9,465 nucleotides of DNA from Ktedonobacterales bacterium (GCA_025935235.1 JAICVT010000163.1:1-9465), one strand, 5' to 3'; positions 1 through 6,135 are shown, counted from the first letter of the stretch. The notes: generated by a model from the sequence alone, not told the origin. Translations and numbers: made by a program.

Positions 1-1232
1 ACTTCCTCGGCGCGCTGGAGCATCTGAGCGCCGTGCGCGCGGCGGTGGATGTTCCTGTGCTGCGCAAAGATTTCCTGCTCGATCCCTATCAGGTCTATGA
101 GGCGCGGGCGGCGGGCGCGGACGCGGCGCTGCTGATCCTGGCGCTGCTGGATGACGCGCTGGCAGCCGACTTGCTCGGCCTGATCCGCTCGCTGGGCATG
201 GAGGCGCTGGTGGAGGCGCACAACGCCGCCGAGGTGGAGCGCGCCGTGCGGCTGGGGGCGAGCGTCATCGGCGTCAACGCGCGCGACCTGCGCACGTTCA
301 GCGTGGATACAGCGGCTTCGCTGCGGCTGCGCGCGCTGGTTCCCAGAGATCGCATCTTCATCGCCGAGAGCGGCGTGACGAGCTGGCGCGACGTGGCGCA
401 GGCGCGGGCCTGGGGGGCCGACGCGGCGCTGGTGGGCGAGGCGCTGATGCGCGCGGCTGACCCCATCGCGATGACGCGCGCGCTGGCCACTGCGCCCGGC
501 GGCGCGACCAGTGCGCTCTTTGGCGGCGCGGGCCAGCCCTTCGTCAAGATCTGTGGGCTGGCGCGGGTCGAAGAGGCGCAAGCCGCCGCGCGCTTCGGCG
601 CCGACGCCATCGGCCTGAACTTTGCGCCGATGGCCCCCGACCATCGGCGAGTGAGTGTGGAGCAGGCCGCGCAGATCGCCGCCAGCGCCGGGGACGCGCT
701 GCCGGTCGGCGTCTTCGTCAACCCTGGCGCGCGACAGGCGGCTGAGATCGCGTCGCGGGTCGGGCTGGGCGCGATCCAGCTCAGCGGCGGTGAGTCGCCA
801 CAGCGCTGCGCCCAGGTGGCCGCAGCGTCTGGCCTGCCGGTCATCAAGGCTGTGCGGCTGCGGCGCGAGGCTGACCTTGCCTCGCTGGATGACTACATCA
901 AGGCGGGCGCGACGCTGCTGCTCGATACGCCGACGCCGGGGCTATACGGCGGCGCGGGCGAGACGGGCGACTGGTCGCTGGCGCGGCAGGTGGCCGAGCG
1001 GTGGCCGGTCATCCTGGCGGGCGGGCTGACCCCCGCCAACGTGACTGCAGCCATCGCCGAGGTCGCGCCGCGCGGCGTGGATGTCAGCAGCGGCGTCGAG
1101 ACCGGCCGCGCCAAAGACATCGGCAAAATCCAGGCGTTCATCGAGCAGGCGCGAACCCTCACCCCTGCCTCTCTCTCAGAGGGAGAGAGGAGTACAGGCG
1201 ATGGCAGCAGTTATCGCGCGGGGCACGGATAG
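1..1232 (+). CDS. trpCF: TrpC-TrpF fusion, 5' end missing (indole-3-glycerol phosphate synthase / phosphoribosylanthranilate isomerase)
   Basis: The reading frame is open from base 3, so the gene starts upstream of the window. The first domain (to about base 525) is the C-terminal two thirds of indole-3-glycerol phosphate synthase. It shows VPVLRKDF with the general-acid Lys (bases 66-68), LVEAHN with the catalytic Glu (213-215), GVNARDL with Asn (276-278) and AESG (363-374). The N-terminal Glu/Lys motif is off the window. The second domain (about 537-1154) is phosphoribosylanthranilate isomerase: VKICGL with the catalytic Cys (552-554), VGVFVN, LLLDTPTPG with the catalytic Asp (924-926), AGGLTP and GVDVSSGVE. 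The two enzymes catalyse consecutive cytosolic steps of tryptophan synthesis, isomerase first. C-terminal fusion of TrpF to TrpC is known in other bacteria such as E. coli. Two oddities are visible: the usual His of the QLHG motif is Ser (bases 783-785), and the last 25 residues (from 1155) are a non-conserved tail, partly encoded by an intergenic repeat. Confidence 0.95.
   Translation, partial: FLGALEHLSAVRAAVDVPVLRKDFLLDPYQVYEARAAGADAALLILALLDDALAADLLGLIRSLGMEALVEAHNAAEVERAVRLGASVIGVNARDLRTFSVDTAASLRLRALVPRDRIFIAESGVTSWRDVAQARAWGADAALVGEALMRAADPIAMTRALATAPGGATSALFGGAGQPFVKICGLARVEEAQAAARFGADAIGLNFAPMAPDHRRVSVEQAAQIAASAGDALPVGVFVNPGARQAAEIASRVGLGAIQLSGGESPQRCAQVAAASGLPVIKAVRLRREADLASLDDYIKAGATLLLDTPTPGLYGGAGETGDWSLARQVAERWPVILAGGLTPANVTAAIAEVAPRGVDVSSGVETGRAKDIGKIQAFIEQARTLTPASLSEGERSTGDGSSYRAGHG
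1156..1190 (+). repeat. Palindromic intergenic repeat, copy A (overlaps trpCF 3' end)
   Basis: This 35-base stretch starts CCCTCACCCC and ends GGGAGAGAGG, with a small C/T-arm versus G/A-arm palindrome in its second half. Its reverse complement closely matches copy B at 1275-1309, with one indel and a few substitutions. It lies inside the trpCF frame and encodes part of the protein's terminal tail. The repeat type resembles REP-like or MITE-like palindromes scattered in many GC-rich bacterial genomes, but family membership is recalled rather than searched. Confidence 0.75.
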
Positions 1233-1274
1233 ATGGTGTGAAATGGAGTCGTCTGCCCGTGCGCAAACGCTCCG

Positions 1275-1309
1275 CTCCCTCTCCCTCTGGGAGAGGGCTG
1301 GGGTGAGGG
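1275..1309 (-). repeat. Palindromic intergenic repeat, copy B (inverted relative to copy A)
   Basis: This is the same repeat as copy A in inverted orientation. It reads CTCCCTCTCCCTCTGGGAGA and then on to GGGGTGAGGG at 1300-1309. Copies A and B could pair with each other in a transcript to form a long stem that encloses the trpCF stop codon (1230-1232). The rest of the 138-base gap before trpB holds nothing else that I recognise. Confidence 0.75.
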
Positions 1310-1370
1310 CCGCGCCGCGCGGTATCCCATCACATCGGATTCCACAGACCGCTAGAAAGCGAATCCCACT

Positions 1371-2609
1371 ATGAGCCAGCAGACCGATACGCCCGCCAGC
1401 GCAGCCTATCAGCACGCCTTCTATCCCGACCAGCGCGGGCGCTACGGCGACTTCGGCGGGCGCTTCGTGCCAGAGAGCCTGATGTCCGCGCTGGACGAGC
1501 TGGAGCGTGAGTTCGCGCGCGCGCGCCACGACGACGCCTTCCTGGCGGAGCTGCGCTTGCAGGAGCGCACGTACTCTGGCCGCCCCACGCCGCTCTACTT
1601 CGCTGAGCGCCTCTCGCGGCGCGTCGGCGCGCGCGTCTACCTGAAGCGCGAAGACCTCGCCCACACCGGCGCGCACAAGATCAACAATGCGCTCGGCCAG
1701 GGGCTGTTGGCGCAGCGCATGGGCAAGCAGCGCATCATCGCCGAGACGGGCGCGGGCCAGCATGGCGTGGCGACGGCCACCATCTGCGCCAAGCTCGGCC
1801 TGGAGTGCGTCGTCTACATGGGCGAGGAAGACATCCACCGCCAATCGCTGAACGTCTTTCGCATGAAGCTGCTCGGCGCCGAGGTGCGCAACGTCACTAG
1901 CGGCAGCCGCACGCTCAAAGACGCTATCAACGAGGCCATGCGCGACTGGGTGACCAACGTCGCGACCACCTACTACCTGATCGGCTCAGCGATGGGGCCG
2001 CATCCCTATCCTGAGATGGTGCGCGAGTTCCAGGCGGTCATCGGCCGGGAGGCGCGCGCGCAGATCATGGAGGCGGAGGCTCGCCTGCCCGATCTGGTAA
2101 TCGCCTGTGTCGGCGGCGGCAGCAACGCCATCGGAATCTTCCATCCCTTCGCTGGCGACCCCGGCGTGCGCCTGCTGGGCGTGGAGGCGGGCGGCGATGG
2201 CCTGACCACTGGGCGCCACAGCGCCACGCTCACGACGGGCCGCCCCGGCGTGCTGCACGGCGCGATGACCTATCTCTTGCAGGACGCCGACGGGCAGGTG
2301 ATCGAGACGCACAGCATCTCCGCTGGACTCGATTACCCCGGCGTCGGGCCAGAGCACAGCTATCTGAAGGCGACGGGCCGCGCCACTTACGAGGCGGTGG
2401 ACGACGCGGCGGCCCTGCGCGCCTTCCAGACGCTCTGCGAGGACGAGGGCATCATCCCCGCGCTTGAGTCGTCGCACGCCGTGGCCGAGCTGCTGGCGTT
2501 GGCTGAGCGCGGCGATCTGCGCGACAATCAAGTCGTGATCGTCAACCTGTCGGGGCGCGGCGACAAAGACATCAACACCGTCGCCAGCGCGCTGGGCGTC
2601 TCGCTCTGA
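1371..2609 (+). CDS. trpB: Tryptophan synthase beta chain
   Basis: The 412-residue product has the usual length for the TrpB1 family. It is the PLP-dependent cytosolic subunit that condenses indole with L-serine to give L-tryptophan, normally as an alpha2-beta2 complex with TrpA. Visible hallmarks are the N-terminal GRYGDFGGRFVPE segment (about 23-35), the PLP-Schiff-base lysine K103 in HTGAHKINNALGQ, the catalytic Glu E125 in AETGAGQHG, the glycine-rich PLP-phosphate loop GGGSN (248-252), and the C-terminal SGRGDKD that contacts the cofactor ring. All catalytic residues are present. The ATG at 1371 gives the expected N-terminus, although only a weak purine-rich ribosome site (GAAAG) precedes it. 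trpCF lies 138 bases upstream, separated by inverted repeat copies. The next gene is not trpA but a beta-lactamase-fold gene. Confidence 0.98.
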   Translation: MSQQTDTPASAAYQHAFYPDQRGRYGDFGGRFVPESLMSALDELEREFARARHDDAFLAELRLQERTYSGRPTPLYFAERLSRRVGARVYLKREDLAHTGAHKINNALGQGLLAQRMGKQRIIAETGAGQHGVATATICAKLGLECVVYMGEEDIHRQSLNVFRMKLLGAEVRNVTSGSRTLKDAINEAMRDWVTNVATTYYLIGSAMGPHPYPEMVREFQAVIGREARAQIMEAEARLPDLVIACVGGGSNAIGIFHPFAGDPGVRLLGVEAGGDGLTTGRHSATLTTGRPGVLHGAMTYLLQDADGQVIETHSISAGLDYPGVGPEHSYLKATGRATYEAVDDAAALRAFQTLCEDEGIIPALESSHAVAELLALAERGDLRDNQVVIVNLSGRGDKDINTVASALGVSL

Positions 2610-2670
2610 GCGGCATGGCGGCGATGTAGCCTACGGCCCGCATGCCAGCGCTAGATACCCTGGCCTACAG

Positions 2671-2706
2671 TCCCCTCCCTGAAGGGGAGGGGGTAGGGGG
2701 AGAGGT
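2671..2706 (+). repeat. Palindromic repeat, copy C (trpB - hydrolase gap)
   Basis: A G-rich palindrome lies in the 144-base gap after trpB. CCCCTCCC (2672-2679) pairs with GGGGAGGGG (about 2685-2692) across a five-base loop, followed by a GGGTAGGGGGAGAGG flank. The layout (C/T arm, G/A arm, G-rich flank) matches copy B, so I place it in the same family with divergence. No T-run follows, so it is not a classical intrinsic terminator, although a hairpin in the mRNA is expected. Confidence 0.65.
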
Positions 2707-2740
2707 CCGCCGCCAGCACACGTTGACCTGCTTGCACATT

Positions 2741-2746
2741 GGGGAG
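2741..2746 (+). promoter_or_regulatory. Ribosome binding site that fixes a TTG start
   Basis: GGGGAG lies seven bases before the TTG at 2754. The upstream in-frame TTG at 2739 lies two bases ahead of this site and therefore cannot use it. The downstream GTG at 2781 has no comparable site. The site therefore favours 2754 as the start of the hydrolase gene. Confidence 0.6.
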
Positions 2747-2753
2747 AACGACA

Positions 2754-4142
2754 TTGGCCGAACCGCAGACTGAAGCAACCGTGAGCGAGCTAGATGAGGC
2801 GCTGGCCGAGCGCGCGCGGGCCGAGATGGCGCGCTGGCGCGTCCCCGGCGCCGCGATTGGCGTGCTGGCGGATGGCCAGCGGCAGGAGCAGGGCTTCGGC
2901 GTCGTCAGCCTGGAGACCGGCTACCCCACGCGGCCCGATACGCTCTTCCAGATTGGCAGCATCACCAAGCTCTTCACTGCGACGCTGGCAATGCTGCTAG
3001 TGGAGGAGGGCAAGCTGGCGCTCGACACGCCGGTCGTGACCTACCTGCCCGATCTGGCGCTGGCCGACGCCGCTGCCCGCGACCGTATCACCCTGCGCAT
3101 GCTGCTCTCGCACTCCAGCGGCTTCTACGGCGACCTCTTCGATGATACCGGCATGGGCGACGACGCGCTGAGCGCCTATCTCAAAGTGTTGACAAAGGCC
3201 GAGCAGCAGTCGCCTCCCGGCGAAGTCTGGTCCTACAACAACGCCGGATTCGTGCTGGCGGGCGCGCTGATCGAGCGCGTCGCAGGCATGCCGTATGAAA
3301 AGGCCGTGCGCGAGCGCATCTTCCAGCCGCTCGGGATGACCCACTCCTTCTACTTCGCCCACGATGCGATCGCGCATCCCAACGCTGTTGGCCACACGCA
3401 GGTGACGCCCGGCGGCGACGAACACGAGGTGGCGCGGCTCTATCCGCTGCCCCGCTCGGTCAACGCCGCGGGCGGCATCATCTCGTGTGTGGACGACCTG
3501 CTGACCTTCGCACAGTTCCAGCTCGACGGCGGTGTCACGCGCGACGGGCAGCGCCTGCTGCCGGAGGCAACCATCCACGCGATGTGGCAGCCGCAGATCA
3601 AAGCCGCCAATTTCGCCGAGGCCTATGGTCTGGGCTGGGATACGCGCGAGATCGAAGGCGTGCGTGTCATCGGCCACGGTGGCTCGACCAACGGCTTCAA
3701 CGCCCACGTGACCATCATTCCTGAGCGCCGCTACGCCATCGCCGCGCTCACCAACAGCGGGCGCGGCTCCGTGATGATTGACGCGCTGATCGCGGACGAG
3801 CTACAGCGGCGCTTCGTGCTGGCCGAGCGCAAGCCTGAGCGGATCAGTCTCGCGCCAGAGGCGCTGGCGGTCTTCGCGGGCGTCTACACCCGGCCCGATG
3901 GCAAGCTCATCATCAGCGTGAGCGGCGACGGGCTGCGGCGCGAGGCCATCATGCGCGACCTGCTGAACGACAAAGAGGAGACCTATCCGCCGGACGAGAT
4001 GCGCCCCATCGGCGCGACCGAGTTCGTGGGGGTAACGCCCGGCGAGAACCTCGATTCGCGCAGCGACTTTCTGCTCAGCGATGACGGACGCCCGCGCTAT
4101 TACCGCCTGGGTGGCCGCCTCGCCGCGCGCAGCGAGCAGTAG
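2754..4142 (+). CDS. Serine beta-lactamase/esterase-fold hydrolase (class C / PBP4*-like)
   Basis: From a TTG start the product is 462 residues. It belongs to the beta-lactamase (PF00144-type) serine hydrolase family, which includes class C beta-lactamases, D-aminopeptidases, esterases and PBP4*-like proteins. The three active-site motifs are intact: S69-I-T-K72 in FQIGSITKLF (nucleophile and base), Y161-N-N in WSYNNAG, and H308-G-G in VIGHGGSTNGF, the position of KTG in true class C enzymes. About 100 residues after the catalytic domain (around 365-462, AVFAGVYTRPDGKL) look like the beta-rich C-terminal domain often found in this family. There is no signal peptide or membrane segment, which argues for a cytosolic esterase or peptidase rather than a secreted resistance enzyme. 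The substrate cannot be read from the sequence. The gene separates trpB from trpA and is flanked on both sides by palindromic repeats, so it may be an insertion into an older trp operon. Confidence 0.85.
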   Translation: MAEPQTEATVSELDEALAERARAEMARWRVPGAAIGVLADGQRQEQGFGVVSLETGYPTRPDTLFQIGSITKLFTATLAMLLVEEGKLALDTPVVTYLPDLALADAAARDRITLRMLLSHSSGFYGDLFDDTGMGDDALSAYLKVLTKAEQQSPPGEVWSYNNAGFVLAGALIERVAGMPYEKAVRERIFQPLGMTHSFYFAHDAIAHPNAVGHTQVTPGGDEHEVARLYPLPRSVNAAGGIISCVDDLLTFAQFQLDGGVTRDGQRLLPEATIHAMWQPQIKAANFAEAYGLGWDTREIEGVRVIGHGGSTNGFNAHVTIIPERRYAIAALTNSGRGSVMIDALIADELQRRFVLAERKPERISLAPEALAVFAGVYTRPDGKLIISVSGDGLRREAIMRDLLNDKEETYPPDEMRPIGATEFVGVTPGENLDSRSDFLLSDDGRPRYYRLGGRLAARSEQ

Positions 4143-4144
4143 CC

Positions 4145-4170
4145 CCCTCCCCCGCCGAGGCGGGAGAGGG
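4145..4170 (+). repeat. Palindromic repeat, copy D (hydrolase - trpA gap)
   Basis: A short palindrome starts two bases after the hydrolase stop codon. CCCTCC-CCCGCC pairs with GGCGGG-AGAGGG, giving an 11-bp stem with one mismatch and a tiny loop. It looks like a half-length member of the same C/T-arm, G/A-arm repeat group. With no T-run following it, terminator function is uncertain. Confidence 0.6.
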
Positions 4171-4182
4171 ACTTTCCGGCTC

Positions 4183-4221
4183 GCCCTCTCCCCGTGGGAG
4201 ATGGGGTTGGGGGGTGAGAGG
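4183..4221 (-). repeat. Palindromic repeat, copy E (hydrolase - trpA gap)
   Basis: It begins GCCCTCTCCCC, forms a small CTCCC/GGGAG hairpin (4188-4200), and ends in GGGGTTGGGGGGTGAGAGG. This has the same order of parts and the same orientation as copy B (CTCTCCC, GGGAG, GGGGTGAGGG). It lies 12 bases after copy D, so the 132-base gap before trpA is largely repeat sequence. Confidence 0.7.
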
Positions 4222-4274
4222 TCGCGCCTGGTCACTCTATACGACTGGTTCCACTTGAGATAAGGACACACCGG

Positions 4275-5105
4275 ATGACCGATATCGTGACCTCCACGGC
4301 GCCCATCGCGGCGGCCTTCACGCGGGCGCGCGCTGAGCGGCGAGTCGCGCTGATCCCATATGTGATGTCGGGCTACCCTGACGAGGCGGCCAGCGAAGAG
4401 ATCGCCGTGGCGCTGGGTCAGGCGGGCGCTGATCTGCTGGAGCTGGGCATGCCATTCTCCGATCCACTGGCCGACGGCGCGACCATCCAGCACGCCAGCC
4501 AGCGCGCACTGGAGCAGGGCATGTCGGCGCGGCGGACGCTCGCGCTGGCGGCGCGCATCCATGCCCGCATCGCCACGCCGCTGGTCCTGATGGGCTACTA
4601 CAATCCCATCCTGAACAGCGGGCTGGAGCGCTTCACCGCCGACGCGGCAGAGGCGGGCGTGGCCGGGCTGATCGTCCCTGACCTGCCTCCAGAGGAGTCG
4701 GAGCCGCTGCGCAGCGCCGCCGCTGCGCACGGCATCGAGCTGAACTTTCTTGTCACGCCGACCAGCCCCGACGAGCGCATCGCGCAGGTGGCGGAGGCGG
4801 CGGGCAAGACGGGCGGCGGCTTCGTCTACTGCGTCGCGCTCAGCGGCGTCACCGGCGCGCGCGACCGTCTGCCCGACGCGCTGCCCGCCTTCATCGCGCG
4901 GGTGCGCGCGCAGGTCAGTGTGCCGCTGGCGGTCGGCTTCAGCGTCTCGCGGCCAGAGCATATCGCGCAGATTGGCCAGATCGCCGATGGCGCGGTCGTC
5001 GCCAGCGCGCTCGTCAACGCCGTGGACGCCGTCGCGCCCGACCAGCGCGTGACCACCGCGACCGAGTTCCTGCGCGAGCTACAATCCGCCGCCAACCTGA
5101 GCTAG
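4275..5105 (+). CDS. trpA: Tryptophan synthase alpha chain
   Basis: The 276-residue TIM-barrel subunit cleaves indole-3-glycerol phosphate to indole and glyceraldehyde-3-phosphate; indole is then channelled to TrpB. The length is typical. The signature LELGMPFSDPLADGATIQ carries both catalytic acids, E56 and D67 (equivalent to E. coli Glu49 and Asp60). Other family blocks are MGYYNPI (106-112), VPDLPPEES (134-142), FLVTPTSP (158-165) and ALSGVTGAR (188-196). The phosphate-binding loop reads GFSVS (221-225) where GFGIS or GFGVS is common, so a Gly is replaced by Ser at 223. AAGGA at 4262-4266, eight bases before the ATG, supports this start. The gene is separated from trpB by the 1.4-kb hydrolase gene, so the usual close trpB-trpA coupling is lost. 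Confidence 0.97.
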   Translation: MTDIVTSTAPIAAAFTRARAERRVALIPYVMSGYPDEAASEEIAVALGQAGADLLELGMPFSDPLADGATIQHASQRALEQGMSARRTLALAARIHARIATPLVLMGYYNPILNSGLERFTADAAEAGVAGLIVPDLPPEESEPLRSAAAAHGIELNFLVTPTSPDERIAQVAEAAGKTGGGFVYCVALSGVTGARDRLPDALPAFIARVRAQVSVPLAVGFSVSRPEHIAQIGQIADGAVVASALVNAVDAVAPDQRVTTATEFLRELQSAANLS

Positions 5106-5119
5106 CGTCGGTCGTCGTG

Positions 5120-5143
5120 TGCGTCGCGTGCGTCGCGTGCGTC
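5120..5143 (+). repeat. 9-bp tandem repeat, about 2.7 copies
   Basis: TGCGTCGCG is present twice in full (5120-5128, 5129-5137), followed by TGCGTC (5138-5143). It starts 15 bases after the trpA stop codon. It is a simple slippage-type tandem repeat with no visible function. Confidence 0.8.
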
Positions 5144-5182
5144 TCCCTCCAGGCATGCATTCGGCAGGCAGGAGAACAGATG

Positions 5183-5229
5183 AAGCCTATAGCGCACAGG
5201 TCATCTGCTGACCTGTGCGCTATAGGCTT
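5183..5229. repeat. Perfect 21-bp inverted repeat (5-base loop)
   Basis: The arms 5183-5203 and 5209-5229 are exact reverse complements of 21 bases (starting AAGCCTATAG and ending CTATAGGCTT), with TCTGC between them. After a G/G mismatch the pairing continues for three more bases on each side (5179-5181 with 5231-5233). The arms are less GC-rich than the surroundings. No T-run follows, so this is not a standard intrinsic terminator, although such a hairpin would be very stable in RNA. A tiny ORF (ATG at 5180, TGA at 5252-5254, 24 residues) with GGAG at 5171-5174 runs through it. The rest of the 5106-5365 gap holds only the tandem repeat just after trpA and the ribosome site of the next gene; I saw no clear promoter. 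Confidence 0.9.
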
Positions 5230-5350
5230 GATCGTGGATGAGCCACAATACTGATCGCCAGTAGGTACATGTGCGGTTGGCGGCGCAGCGGCGTGCGCAG
5301 GACGATGAGGGGGAATGACTGGGTAGCGCCGATTTCTCAGCGCCACGCTA

Positions 5351-5356
5351 AAGGAG
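5351..5356 (+). promoter_or_regulatory. Strong ribosome binding site of the VOC gene
   Basis: AAGGAG lies nine bases before the ATG at 5366. It is a close match to the anti-16S sequence and fixes the start. Confidence 0.7.
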
Positions 5357-5365
5357 CGGACACCT

Positions 5366-5749
5366 ATGTTAGCCGACTGCCCGATTCACACCCCCTTGCC
5401 AGTCGTAGACATGGAGCGCGCTAAGCGCTTTTATGCCGATCAACTGGGGCTGACGCCAGAGACCGAGTTACGGGATGAGCGCGATGGCGTGTTCTATCGG
5501 TGCGGAGGGACGCGCTTTCTCCTCTATCCCTCGCAGGCGCCCTCGGATGGCCTGCACTCGCAAATGACCTGGCTGACCAGCGATATCGAGGCAGCAGTCG
5601 CCGACCTCAAAGCGCGTGGCGTCGTGTTTGAAGAATATGACCTGCCAGGGCTCAAGACCATCAATAGTGTGGCGATCATCGGAGAAAGTAAGGGCGCCTG
5701 GTTCAAGGATAGCGAAGGCAACCTGCTTGCGCTGGGCCAGTTTGAGTGA
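5366..5749 (+). CDS. VOC (glyoxalase/bleomycin-resistance/dioxygenase fold) protein
   Basis: The 127-residue product has the single-domain vicinal-oxygen-chelate layout of two beta-alpha-beta-beta-beta modules. Module 1 shows HTPLPVVDMERAKRFYADQL (8-27), close to the family pattern of a ligand His, then V-D-x-x-R-A-x-x-F-Y, then LGL, followed by the strands VFYRCGGTRFLLYPS. Module 2 shows MTWLTSDIEAAVADLKARGV and ends in AWFKDSEGNLLALGQFE, the usual D-x-x-G-N strand. Members are cytosolic and may bind a metal, but span glyoxalases, dioxygenases, antibiotic-binding proteins and non-enzymatic members. No specific substrate can be read here. The ATG at 5366 has a strong ribosome site. A small ferredoxin-fold gene starts 101 bases after the stop and may be co-transcribed. 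Codon use is less GC-extreme than in the trp genes (for example TTTGAAGAATATGAC), which is mild and not proof of transfer. Confidence 0.85.
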   Translation: MLADCPIHTPLPVVDMERAKRFYADQLGLTPETELRDERDGVFYRCGGTRFLLYPSQAPSDGLHSQMTWLTSDIEAAVADLKARGVVFEEYDLPGLKTINSVAIIGESKGAWFKDSEGNLLALGQFE

Positions 5750-5850
5750 CCCCATCGGTGTGGCGCCGCTCATCCACGCAAAGCCGCTACATTTTGTGGA
5801 GGGCAAGGAATGCCGTATGCCCTTCCATGCCCCCAGGAGAGGAGCAGGAG

Positions 5851-6135
5851 ATGGTCATCCTTCGGATCGAACATCCCGTCCCCGACTATGCGACCTGGAA
5901 GCGGGCGTTCGACAATGACCCAGCAGGTCGACAGCGGTCTGGTGTACGCCGCTTCCACATCTTGCGTGCGCTGGATGATCCCAACTTCGTCATGATTGAC
6001 CTCGAATTCGAGACGAATGGCGAGGCGGAAGCCCTCCTCGCGGCCATGCGCGAAATATGGGGTCGCGTCGAGGGTGCAGTCATGTGGAACCCGCAGGCGC
6101 GGATCGCCGAGGTTGTCGAGAGCAAGGAATTTTAA
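5851..6135 (+). CDS. Small ferredoxin-like-fold protein (antibiotic biosynthesis monooxygenase/cyclase-like)
   Basis: The 94-residue product begins MVILRIEHPVPDYATWKRAF and continues with RFHILRALDDPNFVMIDLEF, then a helix rich in Glu and Ala (GEAEALLAAMREIW), and ends in the strand ARIAEVVESKEF. This beta-alpha-beta-beta-alpha-beta order fits the dimeric alpha+beta barrel proteins, and I recall similar 90-100-residue proteins annotated as cyclase or hypothetical in Actinobacteria and Chloroflexota. No catalytic motif is visible, so the function is unknown. I chose the ATG at 5851 because the purine-rich AGGAGAGGAG (5835-5844) sits six bases upstream and the conserved-looking part begins there. 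The frame stays open upstream to a GTG at 5746 that overlaps the VOC stop, and another ATG lies at 5827, but that extension has no domain-like character. Confidence 0.7.
   Translation: MVILRIEHPVPDYATWKRAFDNDPAGRQRSGVRRFHILRALDDPNFVMIDLEFETNGEAEALLAAMREIWGRVEGAVMWNPQARIAEVVESKEF

Noticed and set aside
1176..1844. Minus-strand frame of 222 codons across the trpCF-trpB gap
   Set aside because: Most of it mirrors trpB, and the rest is repeat sequence. It shows no domain and no ribosome site.
2723..2751. TTGACC (2723-2728) as a -35 for the hydrolase gene
   Set aside because: No -10-like hexamer sits 16-18 bases downstream; the expected place reads GAACGA.
3801..4961. Long minus-strand open frame of 386 codons across the hydrolase end and trpA
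   Set aside because: It overlaps two well-supported genes on the other strand, is Arg/His-rich, crosses the repeat region and resembles no family. Such mirror frames are expected in GC-rich coding DNA.
5183..5229. Intrinsic transcription terminator for the trp block
   Set aside because: The stem is strong, but no run of T follows on either strand, and the arms are perfect to an unusual length. I list it as an inverted repeat instead.
5014..5346. Minus-strand frame of 110 codons covering the palindrome
   Set aside because: It contains the inverted repeat read from the other side plus low-complexity sequence and the 3' end of trpA. No ribosome site or family is evident.
5746..5850. Upstream extension of the ferredoxin-fold gene to a GTG overlapping the VOC stop
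   Set aside because: The extension is not domain-like, and a purine-rich ribosome site directly precedes the ATG at 5851.
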